Assembly: GCA_947173755.1 (NCBI GenBank)
Contig: CAMWGM010000012.1
Location: forward strand, 1 to 15,604
From: an uncultured Muribaculaceae bacterium
GTDB lineage: Bacteria > Bacteroidota > Bacteroidia > Bacteroidales > Muribaculaceae
Direction of reading: 5' to 3'
DNA length: 15,604 bases
In this document: positions 6,610-14,404 of the stretch, piece by piece
Position numbering within the stretch: the stretch's first letter is position 1
How the letters are laid out: each line of letters begins with the position of its first letter
Program-made: the position numbers and the translations under genes
The notes under the pieces: generated by a model
Seen by the model: the letters and a program-made list of their open reading frames with translations, nothing else
What the model was told of the DNA's origin: nothing
The model's database searches: none

Positions 6610-9017
6610 AGAAGTCAGTCCTGCTATCCATAATGTTATGCTTCTGCTCCGTCATGATGGCGCAGAACGTTACGATACGGGCAGTAAACCAGCCGGCGTC
6701 GGTCGTGTTCAGGAGCATTGTCGAACAGACAGGTAAGAATTTCGTATATTCCTCAGAATTGCTTGAGAATATGCGTGTCACCGTCAACGTAAAGGATAAG
6801 CCCCTGAAACAGGCACTCTCGATCATGTTCAGGGATTCCGACATCGAATGGAAAATCAAAGGCAAGAATATCATTCTCAAACGGAGAGAGGTTGCCGTGA
6901 ACCGGAAACGCGTTGCCGTGGCATCCGGTGTCTCATCCCGTCGGCCTGAAACCTCCCCGGCTACGCCCAAAATGCTTGATGAGGTCGTGGTTGTGTCACG
7001 CCTTGAGGCTCCTGAGGTGGAGACATCGGAAATCGGAGCGAAAAAACTGACCGCCGGGGAGATAATCAACACTCCGGTGCTGTTCGGTGAAAGTGACGTC
7101 ATAAAGGCCTTGCAGATGCAACCCGGAATTGCCGAGGGGCAGGAAGGACTGGCCGGGATGAACGTGCATGGCGGCAATTCCGACGAAAATCTATACCTGC
7201 TCGACAATGTTCCGTTATACCAGGTGAATCATTTTGCCGGATTATTCTCGGCTTTCAATCCGGAGGCCATCAGATATATCGACTTTTTCAAGTCATCGTT
7301 CCCTGCCAAATATGACGGACGTCTTTCGTCCTATCTCGACGTACGGATGAAAAACGGTTCGCAGGAAGGACACCACGGTTCATTCAGACTGGGTCTGACT
7401 TCGGGAGCGTTCAATATCGACGGCCCGATAGGGAGAAAGACCACATATTCAGTGGCATTGAGAAGATCATGGTTCGATGTGCTGTCGATCCCCCTGCTTG
7501 CGCTGGCAAATTCCGCTTCTGATGATGAGAAAATCCGATTTCGCTACGCTTTCATGGATATGAATGCCAAAGTGACACACCGCTTCTCGAACAGGGCGAC
7601 CGGATTTGCATCCGTCTATTTCGGGAATGATATCCTCAAGACCGGCTCATCCGACAAACACCGGCCTGAAACCGGATGGTATAGCGACGACAAGGCAGAC
7701 TTCCACTGGGGTAACCTCGTGGTTCAGGCAGGATGCAACTATAGGTTTAATCCTGTCCTGACAGCGGAGTTTACAGCCGCATACACGCGCTATTTTTCCG
7801 GGATGAAGAATAATCAGTATTCTGAAGAGATAATGACGACCGGCATAACAGAATCACGGTCGGTATCGCAGACGAAGAATAACATCAATGACTGGATATT
7901 CCGCGGCGATTTCGACTGGCGACCCGACGACATGAACCGCGTGCGTTTCGGAGGCAACTACATTCTCCATTCTTTCCTTCCGGCAAGAACTGACCGCCGT
8001 TACACTATCGGATCGACACAGATCCTCACCCGCGACTCCACATGGGCCTACACCGCCAATGAAGCTAATCTCTATATCGAGGATGACCTGCGTATAAATG
8101 ATAAATTCAGGATGAACGCCGGTATTCACCTGTCGCTTTTCAACATCGACGGCAAGAACGATTTCGGTTACGGCCCGCGACTGTCTCTGAGTTACCGCCC
8201 GACTGAGAACTGGGCTGTAAAGGGAGCCTATGCGAGAACCAACCAGTATGTTCATCAGTTGTCACAGACTTATCTGTCGCTTCCGTCGGACCAGTGGGTG
8301 CCCGTTACCCGCGGTTTCCGACCGCAGAATGCCGACAAGATCTCGCTCGGAGCATACTGGCAGTCGGACAACAGTATGTTTGCCGTTTCCGCCGAAGGAT
8401 ATTACAAAGTGATGCGCCATCTTGTCGAGTATCGCGACGAGTATTACCTCCAGCCCCCGACAGATATGTGGAACGCACAGTTATGTTCGGGCAACGGCAC
8501 TGCCAAAGGGATAGACTTCAAGGTGGAGAAGGTGGCCGGAAAACTGACCGGACACATCTCTTACTCCCTGGCATGGTCAGACCGCACGTTTCCCGATAAG
8601 AACGGAGGGAGGACTTTTCCCGCACGCTTCGACAACCGCCATACGATCAACATTCTCCTCAACTGGAACATCAGCAACAGGGTGAGTCTTAACGCAGCAT
8701 GGATCGGACATTCAGGCAACCGCTTCACATTTCTTCCGCAGGTATGGAGTTCGCCTGACTTCGGAGGCATTTACACCGGTGATGAGACTCCGTTGAAAAC
8801 ATCACTCAACAACTATCAACTTCCCTTCTACCATCGCCTTGACCTTTCGTTTGTGGTGAGAAACAAGCGCGGCTACTGGACATTCGCTCTCTTCAATGCC
8901 TACTGCCACATGAACACCGTGGCAATCCGGAAAAACGATGACTCGGTTATACGTGTTTTCCGGAAAGTCAAACTTCTTCCCCTTATCCCCTCATTTTCCT
9001 ATACATGGCAATTCTAA
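6606..9017 (+). CDS. TonB-dependent outer-membrane receptor with N-terminal STN signalling domain
   Basis: The protein is 803 aa and would import a substrate across the outer membrane while signalling through the anti-sigma factor. It has a signal peptide (about 1-19, MMA-QN), an STN domain (about 20-95, VTIRAVNQPASVVFRSIVEQ onward) and a TonB-box-like LDEVVVVSR around 124-132. A plug domain follows, with a DVIKALQMQPGI helix and the NVHGGNSDENLYLLDNVPL motif. A long beta-barrel ends in WQF. The carboxypeptidase-like beta-sandwich often found between STN and plug is missing. The gene overlaps the anti-sigma gene by 4 bases and the lipoprotein gene by 13 bases, indicating one transcript. The ligand is unknown. 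Receptors paired with DUF4249 lipoproteins form a class distinct from SusC/SusD. Confidence 0.93.
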   Translation: MKKSVLLSIMLCFCSVMMAQNVTIRAVNQPASVVFRSIVEQTGKNFVYSSELLENMRVTVNVKDKPLKQALSIMFRDSDIEWKIKGKNIILKRREVAVNRKRVAVASGVSSRRPETSPATPKMLDEVVVVSRLEAPEVETSEIGAKKLTAGEIINTPVLFGESDVIKALQMQPGIAEGQEGLAGMNVHGGNSDENLYLLDNVPLYQVNHFAGLFSAFNPEAIRYIDFFKSSFPAKYDGRLSSYLDVRMKNGSQEGHHGSFRLGLTSGAFNIDGPIGRKTTYSVALRRSWFDVLSIPLLALANSASDDEKIRFRYAFMDMNAKVTHRFSNRATGFASVYFGNDILKTGSSDKHRPETGWYSDDKADFHWGNLVVQAGCNYRFNPVLTAEFTAAYTRYFSGMKNNQYSEEIMTTGITESRSVSQTKNNINDWIFRGDFDWRPDDMNRVRFGGNYILHSFLPARTDRRYTIGSTQILTRDSTWAYTANEANLYIEDDLRINDKFRMNAGIHLSLFNIDGKNDFGYGPRLSLSYRPTENWAVKGAYARTNQYVHQLSQTYLSLPSDQWVPVTRGFRPQNADKISLGAYWQSDNSMFAVSAEGYYKVMRHLVEYRDEYYLQPPTDMWNAQLCSGNGTAKGIDFKVEKVAGKLTGHISYSLAWSDRTFPDKNGGRTFPARFDNRHTINILLNWNISNRVSLNAAWIGHSGNRFTFLPQVWSSPDFGGIYTGDETPLKTSLNNYQLPFYHRLDLSFVVRNKRGYWTFALFNAYCHMNTVAIRKNDDSVIRVFRKVKLLPLIPSFSYTWQF

Positions 9018-10021
9018 GATATATAATAATCCTATTCGCTGCAACTCTGCTGACCGCATGCTACGAGGACTTCGACCCGAAGATTGACACCCGGCCCGTG
9101 CTCTGCCTCAACTCCCTCATCGTGGCGGGAGAGCCGATAGAGGTGGAGGTGACACACACCTGGATGTTTAATGACAAAGAAGCGGAGCGTAATCACGCCG
9201 TTCGTGACGCGACGGTGACGATACTGGCTGACGGAAAGGTCGTCGGCTCCGCCTACAGACCTGAGGAGGGAGACACGATAACTATTATTGCTGAAAGTCC
9301 ACTCTACGGGAGCGCCACGGCCGAAGTCATAGTGCCTTATGCCACTCCTATCGGGAAAGTCGAAGTGACACCTGTCGTGACCGACATCCGGGGAGGAGAT
9401 GAGGACTTCTTCCACTACGGGATGCTTGCGGATATCACATTCAACCTCAACATAGAACTGGATGTCAATGATCCCGCGGAGATTGACAATTACTATCGTT
9501 TCAGATACAGTGAGTTCAGCAAAAGATATGATTACGACGGTACGTATGCCGGCGATCTGACGGTTTCCCGTCCCGAGTGTTTTTCCCTCGGTCAGTTCAT
9601 CTATGATGCTGAACCGATATTCAAGGAACACATCGGAGTGTTTGAGACCGTCATGGGTAATGACTGGAGCGAAAGCTTCTTATTCTTCAGCGACCGGCAG
9701 TTCTCAGGCAGGACCTACACGCTTCACCTTAAGTATACCGGCAACACATTCCGTGTCAAGTCGTCACAGTATGATGAGTCACTGCTCGAATGCGGCCTCA
9801 TCCTTTCGCTCACTACGGTATCGCAGAGTTATTACAACTGGGCGGTCTACAAATGGAATGCCGACGACGGTATTCTCGGCAACTTGTCAGACATCGGTCT
9901 TGCTGAAACCCAATGGGGTTACAGCAATGTGTCCACCGGAGCAGGTGTCGTAGCGGCACAGTCATCCACCAGCTATCCCGTTGATTTGAAAGACTTTCTT
10001 AAAAAATATGTCAACGAGTAA
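9005..10021 (+). CDS. DUF4249-family lipoprotein, partner of the TonB receptor
   Basis: The protein is 338 aa. The signal sequence ends in the lipobox LTAC with C19 lipidated, followed by an acidic YEDFDP tail-start, as in surface-exported Bacteroidetes lipoproteins. The mature part begins with a beta-rich segment, seen in PVLCLNSLIVAGEPIEVEVTHTW and in DATVTILADGKVVGSAY. This matches the Ig-like N-terminus of DUF4249, followed by the longer mixed domain with many aromatic residues. Its length fits the family. It lies at the distal end of the receptor operon, overlapping the receptor by 13 bases. It probably acts as a substrate-binding lid or accessory of that receptor; the ligand is unknown. 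It converges on the ADP-ribosylglycohydrolase gene, with 31 bp between the stops and no visible terminator. Confidence 0.85.
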   Translation: MAILRYIIILFAATLLTACYEDFDPKIDTRPVLCLNSLIVAGEPIEVEVTHTWMFNDKEAERNHAVRDATVTILADGKVVGSAYRPEEGDTITIIAESPLYGSATAEVIVPYATPIGKVEVTPVVTDIRGGDEDFFHYGMLADITFNLNIELDVNDPAEIDNYYRFRYSEFSKRYDYDGTYAGDLTVSRPECFSLGQFIYDAEPIFKEHIGVFETVMGNDWSESFLFFSDRQFSGRTYTLHLKYTGNTFRVKSSQYDESLLECGLILSLTTVSQSYYNWAVYKWNADDGILGNLSDIGLAETQWGYSNVSTGAGVVAAQSSTSYPVDLKDFLKKYVNE

Positions 10022-10052
10022 CATCGGTTATTACGACAACGTGTGGGTGATA

Positions 10053-11000
10053 TCATTCCGCTGAAAGAAGCGTGATGAAGTGGTCGGCATGATGATCGAA
10101 GATCCGGCGGTCATGAAGATGATCTATATAATAGGACGGGATGGAGGAATAGCTGAATTTTGCTCCGAGAAGCGCACATGCTATCGCCGCATTGGTGTCG
10201 GCGTCGCCACCCTCGTTGACCACGGCGAGCAAGCCGGCCTCGAATGACTCTGCGTGCCGGTAGCACCAGAGCGCGGCGGCGAGAGCCTTGAGAGTATAAC
10301 CTATCGAAGTGCTTTCGTCAAGTTGCAGGGCAGAAATCTCTTCAGCCTCCAGAGCGAGATCGATCCATTCGACAATCCGCTCGTCATAGCGCCGGGCAAT
10401 ATCCCTGATTTCCCCAAATGATAATTCACGGTCATACCACACGAGGTGATGGATCATCAGCGAGAGGATCACGCACGATCCGACGCAACGGGGATCATAA
10501 TGTGTTAGCCGGCAGATGGCCGCAGCCTGAGCCTCAACATCGACGGGAGCAAGCCCTACGACCGAAGTCCGCATCAGCGCACCGTTGGCTGCGCTCTGCT
10601 GTCGTGAAAGATCCCACCACAATTTGGCACACTTTTCTGGATCATCGACATAATCGCTCATCCACAACACCTTGGATGTATGGCTTCCGATGCCCAACGG
10701 CTCATCGGCCGCCCAGTCCTTGAAATTCTGAGCCACCTGACGGAGATCGAACGCACCGTCGGAGAATGCGGTCAGTATGCATAGCATCATGTCGGTATCG
10801 TCGGTCCATGCTCCGCGCGGCCAGCGCCGCCGGTGATAGTCCTGCACTATCTGATCGTAATACCGGAGGCCGTCAGGATAACATGCCTTCACTTCCTCCT
10901 TGGTCATGAACTCTGAGCCGAGCCCGAGCGCATCGCCGACCGCCTGGCCGTAGAGACAGCCACGGACGCGGTCAATATCAGGTCTCTTCTTCAACATCAT
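10053..11000 (-). CDS. ADP-ribosylglycohydrolase (DraG/ARH family)
   Basis: This is a 315-aa cytoplasmic Mg-dependent hydrolase fold that removes ADP-ribose from proteins or related N-glycosidic adducts. The family metal-site motifs are all present: GCLYGQAVGDALG with E30 near the N-terminus, TDDTDMM at 66-72, an NGALMRTSVVGL segment at about 139, and GGDADTNAA at 264-272. The predicted Mg ligands (T66, D67, D68, D266, D268, T269) are intact, so it should be active. The start may be either of two adjacent ATGs (11000 or 10997). It lies 46 bp behind the antiporter gene on the same strand and probably shares its transcript. No mono-ADP-ribosyltransferase is in the window, so the substrate cannot be named. 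Confidence 0.93.
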   Translation of the reverse strand: MMLKKRPDIDRVRGCLYGQAVGDALGLGSEFMTKEEVKACYPDGLRYYDQIVQDYHRRRWPRGAWTDDTDMMLCILTAFSDGAFDLRQVAQNFKDWAADEPLGIGSHTSKVLWMSDYVDDPEKCAKLWWDLSRQQSAANGALMRTSVVGLAPVDVEAQAAAICRLTHYDPRCVGSCVILSLMIHHLVWYDRELSFGEIRDIARRYDERIVEWIDLALEAEEISALQLDESTSIGYTLKALAAALWCYRHAESFEAGLLAVVNEGGDADTNAAIACALLGAKFSYSSIPSYYIDHLHDRRIFDHHADHFITLLSAE

Positions 11001-11046
11001 TTTTTCGTCAACAATTTTTTTTCCTACCCTATCCTCCCGCGGTTCC

Positions 11047-12102
11047 TCATCCGCGGATGACAGTGAAAGTCATATATGCCACATAGAGCAGCGTGAGTAA
11101 TATGCCGGTAATGCGGTCGATGCCGCGATTGCGGGTTATGTAAGGGAAAAGCCAGAGCAGAGCGGCGGCTCCGACGAGGGTGATGAAGTCGACAAATCCT
11201 ATCGAGTCGGCATGAAGCGGAATGACAAGGGCACTCAGGCCGATCGACAGCAGAGCGTTGATGATGCATGACCCTACGATGTTGCCGAACGCTATGCCGC
11301 TCGCGCCTTTCAGAGTGGCGGTGATGGAGGTGACGAGGTCAGGGAGGGCATTGCCTATAGCCACGACAGTGAGGGCGACCATGGCCTGACTCATGCCGAC
11401 CTTGAGGGCCAGACCGCTCGCGCCGTCGACAACCCAGTTGCCACCCACGACGAGCGCGGCAAGTCCGGCGACAATCATCAGCCACGAAAACCAGTGGTGT
11501 TTGCGCAACGATGACATCTCTGTTTCCAGCGCTCTCATCTCACCCTTGACAGTGTGCGATGCCGCGATCCCCTCGTCTTTTGGATCCGACACAGGTTTCT
11601 CCTCATCGTCGTCATCGTCAGCCTGAGAGTTTTTGCCTGACGAGAGGATCATGAACCACATGTAGAAAACGAAAATCACAATGAGCATGATGCCCGACGA
11701 GCGGTTGACGACATTATGGCCGGCTCCGTCGAAGAGCACCGTGTCCCCCGCTATCCATAGCGCAGCCATCGCGATGAAGAGAATCGGAATATCCTGGCTG
11801 CGCATCACTCCGCTCACCTTCCATGGCCTCACGATACCCATTATGCCCACCACGAGCAGCAGGTCGAAGATATTCGAGCCGATCACCTCACCCACGGCCA
11901 GAGCAGGCTTATCGCGGAACGCCGACTCGACACACACCACCATGTCGGGCATCGTGCTGCCGAGCGCAACGACCGTCAGACCGATCATGAGATTGGACAC
12001 CTTGAATCTTCTGGCCACCGCCACAGCACCGTCGGTGACATAGTTTGCACCGGCCACCAGCAGCGCCAACCCGAGAATGAGAATGATGATATCGTGAAAC
12101 AT
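11047..12102 (-). CDS. CaCA-superfamily cation antiporter (YrbG-like Na+/Ca2+ exchanger)
   Basis: This is a 351-aa inner-membrane protein with two homologous halves of about five helices each. They are joined by an acidic cytoplasmic loop (about 154-202, with a run of Asp/Glu at 162-168). Repeat alpha-1 reads GLTVVALGSTMPDM with GEVIGSNIFD. Repeat alpha-2 reads ALTVVAIGNALPDL with GNIVGSCIIN. The fold and repeats place it in the Na+/Ca2+ exchanger superfamily. The usual glutamates of GTSLPE are Asp in both repeats (D53, D255), and the downstream polar pair is D80/N282, so the ion selectivity may differ from classical exchangers. It is the first gene of a pair with the ADP-ribosylglycohydrolase, behind a TATCTTTG promoter element. 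Confidence 0.9.
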   Translation of the reverse strand: MFHDIIILILGLALLVAGANYVTDGAVAVARRFKVSNLMIGLTVVALGSTMPDMVVCVESAFRDKPALAVGEVIGSNIFDLLLVVGIMGIVRPWKVSGVMRSQDIPILFIAMAALWIAGDTVLFDGAGHNVVNRSSGIMLIVIFVFYMWFMILSSGKNSQADDDDDEEKPVSDPKDEGIAASHTVKGEMRALETEMSSLRKHHWFSWLMIVAGLAALVVGGNWVVDGASGLALKVGMSQAMVALTVVAIGNALPDLVTSITATLKGASGIAFGNIVGSCIINALLSIGLSALVIPLHADSIGFVDFITLVGAAALLWLFPYITRNRGIDRITGILLTLLYVAYMTFTVIRG

Positions 12103-12203
12103 ACTTCCGGAAACAATTCTTTTTTATTTAACCATTGCGATCAGCCGCGGACATGACCGTCAGTATCACATTCGACCCTCTGCCCAAACTCGCGATCCGA
12201 CTG

Positions 12204-12236
12204 CAAAGATAAACAAAAAAGACGATTCCACCACAA
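12204..12236 (-). promoter_or_regulatory. Promoter for the antiporter-ARH pair
   Basis: TATCTTTG (12211-12204, minus strand) is a perfect TAnnTTTG -7 box. A TTG at 12236-12234 lies about 22 bp upstream, slightly beyond the usual -33 spacing. The predicted start site leaves a leader of about 95 nt before the antiporter ATG. Nothing else is evident in the 12103-12296 gap. Confidence 0.5.
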
Positions 12237-12296
12237 CCTGTTTACGAAAGTCCCTCACATAAACCATCCGCGTGGAACATGGAAGGATATTTTCGC

Positions 12297-12548
12297 TCAA
12301 TATTCCCATTCTTCAAGAGACTCCTCATCGATCCCGAACATTTTGTCGAGTCGGCTTCGGATCCTCTTGACATTGCGCGATCCACAGTGTGAGCAAACAG
12401 TAGGATTTTCAAGAATCCGCTTCTTCCGCCAATACTCACTCGGACAGCAACACCCGCAGTCGATCAGTCGCTCAAACCTCTCGCCACACTCGAGACACTC
12501 ATAATCAAGAGCCTCACCATCCGTAGATGATCCTCTCACCGGCGTCAC
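12297..12548 (-). CDS. Small zinc-ribbon hypothetical protein, GTG start
   Basis: This is an 83-aa protein with Cys pairs typical of treble-clef or ribbon zinc sites: CLEC (18-21), a Cys cluster DCGCCCP, then CSHCGSRN. The C-terminus is acidic and helical (MFGIDEESLEEWEY). I do not recognise a named family. No ATG is available. The frame stays open upstream to a stop at 12648-12650 without a start codon, so GTG 12548 is the best choice and GTG 12539 the alternative. It lies about 100 bp after the 57-aa zinc-ribbon gene on the same strand and may be the last gene of that operon. Confidence 0.6.
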   Translation of the reverse strand: MTPVRGSSTDGEALDYECLECGERFERLIDCGCCCPSEYWRKKRILENPTVCSHCGSRNVKRIRSRLDKMFGIDEESLEEWEY

Positions 12549-12652
12549 TATATGTGATAAACATAATTGATCAAGAATGTTTGATATTTCATTTACATTA
12601 TTACGACGAGGAGGATCCGGAAATAAAACCGAGCAGAAGTCAGACGATCAAA

Positions 12653-12826
12653 TCATGATTGTTTACATAACTTCTTTGATCCACACTTAGGACATGCAGC
12701 CCTTAATAATGAACCCAAAGTTGGCGCAGGATCCACGAGTAAACCCCATTTGGACAAATTACTGAGCAGATGGACATGTTTGAAACTATACCCGCACTCT
12801 TTACAAATATATTTTGTGATTTTCAT
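12653..12826 (-). CDS. 57-aa zinc-ribbon microprotein
   Basis: This short gene starts at ATG 12826, 42 bp after the stop of the 511-aa zinc-ribbon protein, and ends at TGA 12653. It encodes a basic protein with two Cys pairs, C8-x2-C11 (ICKECGYSF) and C45-x2-C48 (CPKCGSKK). That is a complete four-Cys zinc site with a spacer of 33 residues, plus C54. The regular knuckle pattern (C-x2-C-G followed by an aromatic or basic residue) is strong evidence for a true gene. The stop overlaps a 10-bp palindrome AATCATGATT. It is probably cotranscribed with the upstream YaaW-type and 511-aa genes. Its role is unknown; an antitoxin, nucleic-acid-binding or regulatory subunit would all be possible. Confidence 0.65.
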   Translation of the reverse strand: MKITKYICKECGYSFKHVHLLSNLSKWGLLVDPAPTLGSLLRAACPKCGSKKLCKQS

Positions 12827-12868
12827 TCTCAATATATTAAATTTTTCAATCTGCGTTATATGATCCGC

Positions 12869-14404
12869 CTATACCTCAATATCATCGATGCTATCCAAAA
12901 TAAACTTTTCATTTTCCATCATGTGGAACCGGCGGCGTTGCCGGGCGACCACATCAAATTGATAATTCAATGCAAGTTTTGCCAAATTTACTCTGACAAC
13001 ATCATCGTCATTCTGTTGACCAGCGACATACATGGCCCGGAGGAGGTTGGTATCAATGACTTGGTCAATACCGATATTTCGGATTACCGCATCGAATTCC
13101 GATTGGCTTTGTATTCCATAATCATTGGAAAGTTCCAATAACGCAATTTTAATGAGTTCTTGCATATACTCGGAATCATCCTTAGAAATCCGGTCCATGA
13201 GGGTCTTACTCATAATGCCACCCACAGTACCACCGACCATTCCCCCCACAACGGCACCGGGTGTTCCAAATTTTAGTCCGATTATACCACCCACCGTGGC
13301 ACCACTGATACTCATAGCGTTTACAACCAGATTTTTAATAAATTGAGGACTTGATATTGACCTTGCCACGAGGAATCGATAAGTATCCGGCACTGAGGTC
13401 AGAAGAAACACCGCGGTATTTGTGATAGCATTTACACGGACAAGTTTGATGGCAACATTTTTCGCAGCCGCGCCGGTCAGACTTTTTTGCCACATACCTG
13501 ATGCGATATCGTGAACGAGATTCTTTCCAATCGATGTGCCATATATGGTATCTATCGAATCCTTACTCATATGTTGCATAAGAGCCGCGAAGTTACGACC
13601 GAACTGTGTTCTTATAATCTGAGAGGTGATAACAGAGGTCGAGAGTGTAATCGTTCCGGATTTAAATCCCTCCAGAAATGAGAGTTGAACCGCAAGTTTG
13701 AGATCCTCAGTTGATTTACATGATAACGCAGCAATTCCTAATCTGACACAGAATGAGACCCCTAGAGATGAAAGTGCAATAACGGCTCCGGTCTTAGCAT
13801 CAAAAAGCAATGAATCGATATTCCCCGCTTTTGCAATATTTTTGGCCTGAGTATAGGTACATCTGCCTTTCCTTACAATATCTTTTGCCTTCAATGACCC
13901 GGAGTCCTTTATCTGACCGTTACGGATTTTCTCATCCATGATCTGCAGGCATCTTTCATACTGATCATAGGGAACCTCAAGAATCTGCGGTCCGGTGTCG
14001 GTCATATAACGATAATCTCCGAGCCCGTTGCTATCGAAAGCGGCATTTACGGTAGCCTCCGGTGTCTTACAATATTTCACCTGAATGGGTGATCCATTTA
14101 CAATCCTGTCCGATCCATTCAATTCATTTGATCGACCGGATTGGTCAACTACGTTGCCTGATATTCTGTCATAGAACGCATTATAATCCTCTGCAGCGAA
14201 TCCATGGCCTGTTGATCCCTCTTTCCCACACCGATATTTTGTCCATTGTGTGTTCAATTCGATGTTAACTGCGGATAAAATTCCGGCGGACGCACTGACC
14301 ATCTTGTCATCCAAACTATCCAGATAGGTATTGTGATGACAAGATGGACAGACATATTTAAACTCCTGAAGTTCTGTACCGCAGTGAAGACAAAAATGTT
14401 TCAC
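12869..14404 (-). CDS. Zinc ribbon + possible PD-(D/E)xK core + hydrophobic glycine-zipper protein, 511 aa
   Basis: I cannot name this family. An N-terminal zinc ribbon uses C5-x2-C8 and C19-x2-C22. A conserved-looking block follows: GHGFAAED (66-73), GSDRIVNG (97-104), IQVKYC (107-112), EVPYDQYE (143-150) and the helical TYTQAKNIAKAG (183-194). E72, D99 and Q108-x-K110 resemble the E...D...QxK core of Mrr-like PD-(D/E)xK nucleases. The C-terminal half has several hydrophobic segments (about 205-226 and 312-345) and a glycine zipper at 368-398 (VGGIIGLKFG, VVGGMVGGTVGGI), which suggests membrane insertion. A charged soluble tail follows. Translation starts at GTG 14404, overlapping the stop of the YaaW-like gene (GTGA), so the two products are made together. 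The region looks AT-richer than the rest. A membrane-tethered nuclease or toxin-like effector is my inference. Confidence 0.75.
   Translation of the reverse strand: MKHFCLHCGTELQEFKYVCPSCHHNTYLDSLDDKMVSASAGILSAVNIELNTQWTKYRCGKEGSTGHGFAAEDYNAFYDRISGNVVDQSGRSNELNGSDRIVNGSPIQVKYCKTPEATVNAAFDSNGLGDYRYMTDTGPQILEVPYDQYERCLQIMDEKIRNGQIKDSGSLKAKDIVRKGRCTYTQAKNIAKAGNIDSLLFDAKTGAVIALSSLGVSFCVRLGIAALSCKSTEDLKLAVQLSFLEGFKSGTITLSTSVITSQIIRTQFGRNFAALMQHMSKDSIDTIYGTSIGKNLVHDIASGMWQKSLTGAAAKNVAIKLVRVNAITNTAVFLLTSVPDTYRFLVARSISSPQFIKNLVVNAMSISGATVGGIIGLKFGTPGAVVGGMVGGTVGGIMSKTLMDRISKDDSEYMQELIKIALLELSNDYGIQSQSEFDAVIRNIGIDQVIDTNLLRAMYVAGQQNDDDVVRVNLAKLALNYQFDVVARQRRRFHMMENEKFILDSIDDIEV

Noticed and set aside
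7854..8255. 133-aa and other frames inside the TonB receptor
   Set aside because: These are shadow frames of a well-supported 803-aa receptor gene.
12242..12439. 65-aa frame overlapping the 83-aa zinc-ribbon gene
   Set aside because: The 83-aa frame has regular Cys-x2-Cys knuckles; this alternative has no such pattern.
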